DNA of 64,000 nt, taken from GCA-2728135 sp002728135 (GTDB lineage: Bacteria; Pseudomonadota; Alphaproteobacteria; UBA828). Below, piece by piece: positions 62,482 through 64,000 of the stretch (positions within the stretch are counted from its first letter, which is position 1; each line of letters starts with the position of its first letter). The stretch spans positions 62,001-126,000 of the forward strand of contig CAXEND010000004.1 of NCBI GenBank assembly GCA_963997635.1, read 5' to 3'. The notes under the pieces are model-generated. The model was not told the DNA's origin, made no database searches, and was given only the letters and a program-made list of their open reading frames with translations. A program made the position numbers and the translations under genes.

Positions 62482-63543
62482 TTAATTTGAAGAATTATAA
62501 CTTTTAACTGTTTTAATTAAAGTTTCTACGTTATTTATTGGTGTTGTTGGTAACACACCATGCCCAAGATTAAAAACATGGTTTCTTTCAGAAAAATCTC
62601 TTAAGATTGTTCTTATATGTTCTAACATTGGAATTCCCCCATTCAAAAGTGCATCTGGGTCTAAGTTTCCCTGTAAAACACAATCTTTAGGTATATTTTC
62701 AGCGGCCCATCTTGTCGGAACGGTAGTATCTAAACTTACCGCATTAACTTTAGTTTCATTAACATAATCAACATATCCTATCCCTGCTCCTCTCGGAAAA
62801 CCGATGATGGGAATGTGGGAATAAGAATTTTTTATGTTTTGAACGATTTGCCTTGTTGGTTTGATAACCCACCTATGAAAACTTTTTGGCGAAAGAACAC
62901 CTGCCCAGCTATCAAATATCTGGATTACCTCTGCTCCTGCTTGGATTTGTTGTTCTAAATGCCAAGTTATCGCCACAACTAGGCCATTTATTAACCTTTC
63001 AAAACTGTCAGGGTCTCTGTACGACCATCCCTTTACTTTTGAAAAAGTTTTTGTAGGACCTCCTTCTATCATGTACGTTGCAATGGTCCAAGGTGCACCA
63101 GCAAATCCTATGATAGCTGTTTTTCCTATGTCACTACTACTTATTTTTTGGATTGTTTCGTAAACAGGACTCAAATGAGATAAAAATTTTTGTTTATCTA
63201 ATGATAAGTGACCCCTGTCTTCATTCATAGGACCCAGTCTGGGTCCTTCTCCCTCCACAAATTTCACTTCTTGCCCTAAAGCATCAGGTATCACTAATAT
63301 GTCTGAAAAAACTATTGCCGCATCTAAATTGAACCTTCTTATAGGTTGAAGTGTAATAGTTGTTGCCATGTCTGGTGAATAACATAAATCAAGAAAACTG
63401 TTAGTATTTACTCTTAATTTTCTATATTCAGGAAGATATCTACCTGCCTGACGCATCAACCATATAGGTGTAGATGGTTCTTTTATTCCAGATAGAGTTG
63501 TTATTAATAGTTTTTCTGGATTTTCAGTTTTTCTATTTGTCAT
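62482..63543 (-). CDS. hemE: Uroporphyrinogen decarboxylase
   Basis: Removes four carboxyl groups from uroporphyrinogen III. The signature PIWLMRQAGRYLPEYRKLR lies near residue 22. AAIVFSDILVIPDALGQEV carries the active-site aspartate, and GFAGAPWTIATYMIEGG follows. IFDSWAGVLSP and FNLGHGVLPTTPINNVETL are at the end. The length of 353 residues is normal. Its divergent upstream region is the likely replication origin. Confidence 0.97.
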   Translation of the reverse strand: MTNRKTENPEKLLITTLSGIKEPSTPIWLMRQAGRYLPEYRKLRVNTNSFLDLCYSPDMATTITLQPIRRFNLDAAIVFSDILVIPDALGQEVKFVEGEGPRLGPMNEDRGHLSLDKQKFLSHLSPVYETIQKISSSDIGKTAIIGFAGAPWTIATYMIEGGPTKTFSKVKGWSYRDPDSFERLINGLVVAITWHLEQQIQAGAEVIQIFDSWAGVLSPKSFHRWVIKPTRQIVQNIKNSYSHIPIIGFPRGAGIGYVDYVNETKVNAVSLDTTVPTRWAAENIPKDCVLQGNLDPDALLNGGIPMLEHIRTILRDFSERNHVFNLGHGVLPTTPINNVETLIKTVKSYNSSN

Positions 63544-63939
63544 GGAAAAATTTCTTACTGTAAAAAACTTATTACTATATCTATATAGATAATAAAGGTT
63601 GTTGTAGTTGTAGTAGTAACAATGGAAATTGGGGATTACTAAGTTATCCCCAAAAAAAATTTGTTCTTAGTATGAAAAAATCTGTGGAAAAAAAACTAAG
63701 ATCATACCAAGGGAGTTTATTTCCTTATAATGTAATCATATGTGAAAAACGTTAATAAATGTATAACAAATTTTACTCACATTATTAGTATTCTAGGGGA
63801 AACTAATTAATAAGTAATATATAGAATCGGTTGTTTTTGGGATAAAATTTTTTGTGTAACAGAAACTATTTATATCCACAAAGTATACGCAAATTATACC
63901 TTTTAAAGAAACATAAAGGCAAATAGAGATAGTGATTTT
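63544..63939. other. Probable chromosome replication origin (hemE-ppsR intergenic region)
   Basis: This 396-base, very AT-rich gap between divergent hemE and the ppsR-like gene matches the oriC position known from Caulobacter and Rickettsia. Two sequences fit TTWTNCACA fully on the minus strand: 63683-63691 (TTTTCCACA) and 63741-63749 (TTTTTCACA). Three more have one mismatch to TTATCCACA or TTWTNCACA: 63644-63652, 63853-63861 and 63872-63880. A triplet run of TTG/TAG units (63599-63619) resembles a DnaA-trio, followed by TTATCCCCA. No open frame of note. Position plus boxes support an origin; function is not proven. Confidence 0.75.
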
Positions 63940-64000
63940 ATGAAACAAGCTTTTCACCTACATTTAATCTCAGATTCAACAGGAGAAACAGCAATAGCTA
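63940..64000 (+). CDS. Pyruvate, phosphate dikinase regulatory protein (PPSR/DUF299), partial at window end
   Basis: Only the first 20 residues are present: MKQAFHLHLISDSTGETAIA. HLHLISDSTGET is the hallmark start of the PEP synthase/PPDK regulatory kinase-phosphorylase family (DUF299). This gene stands beside hemE at the origin in many alphaproteobacteria, which supports both assignments. The rest lies outside the window. Confidence 0.88.
   Translation, partial: MKQAFHLHLISDSTGETAIA

Overview
The window is AT-rich (about one third G+C by eye) and densely packed with genes. The content and gene order are alphaproteobacterial. Evidence includes the hemE/hemH/hemJ-rho-mnmE-mnmG-rsmG-parA-parB/holA-lptE-leuS block beside a probable replication origin, a DUF3576 lipoprotein before leuS, the Trx/LON-domain/Trm112/DUF971/UbiH/FtsK/LolA/Xth neighbourhood, and a Porin_4-type porin. 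A small-genome marine, Rhodospirillales-like bacterium is my best guess. That placement is inference only.

Layout. (1) 1-10.8 kb is a surface-polysaccharide locus: the C-terminal part of a GT2 that is probably a methyltransferase-GT2 fusion, three SAM methyltransferases including one FkbM type, a GT-C glycosyltransferase, an O-antigen ligase, a NodU/CmcH carbamoyltransferase, a WecA/WbpL-like initiating transferase and a CapD/WbpM-like epimerase/dehydratase. purH follows directly. (2) 12.5-17.4 kb holds speD and speE (spermidine), glutamate dehydrogenase, and mtnA plus a class II aldolase. The last two probably recycle the methylthioadenosine released by SpeE. (3) 17.5-19.6 kb encodes a TPR-sulfotransferase, followed by tRNA-Gly(GCC). 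(4) 19.8-31 kb is housekeeping: ProX-type deacylase (apparent ATT start), thioredoxin-TPR protein, LON-domain protein, Trm112-like protein, DUF971, MsrA, UbiH-like hydroxylase, amidase, FtsK, LolA, peptidase C26 and exonuclease III. (5) 31-37 kb is an unusual block: a stand-alone cNMP-binding protein, an 894-residue ABC exporter with a degenerate, heavily inserted nucleotide-binding domain, a GT4, a polysaccharide-deacetylase-like protein and an MBL-fold hydrolase. (6) 37.4-45.8 kb: MFS transporter, orphan response regulator, PLP-binding protein, ThiE/TenI protein, cysD-cysNC sulfate activation with a sulfotransferase, and a major porin. (7) 46-64 kb is the origin-proximal core.

The origin-proximal block carries one perfect parS inside rsmG and one near-perfect parS just upstream of rsmG, next to parAB. 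The 396-bp gap between hemE and the divergently transcribed ppsR gene is the expected alphaproteobacterial oriC position. It contains several DnaA-box-like sequences and a TAG/TTG triplet run.

Most interesting points: the ABC exporter with altered Walker A and Walker B residues and a roughly 290-residue insertion that repeats an NBD motif, paired with a cNMP-binding protein; proX and mnmE coding sequences that extend upstream of any ATG/GTG/TTG; the origin/partition signals; and a possible complete sulfation module (CysD/CysNC making PAPS for two sulfotransferases). I saw no CRISPR array, insertion sequence, prophage or rRNA operon.
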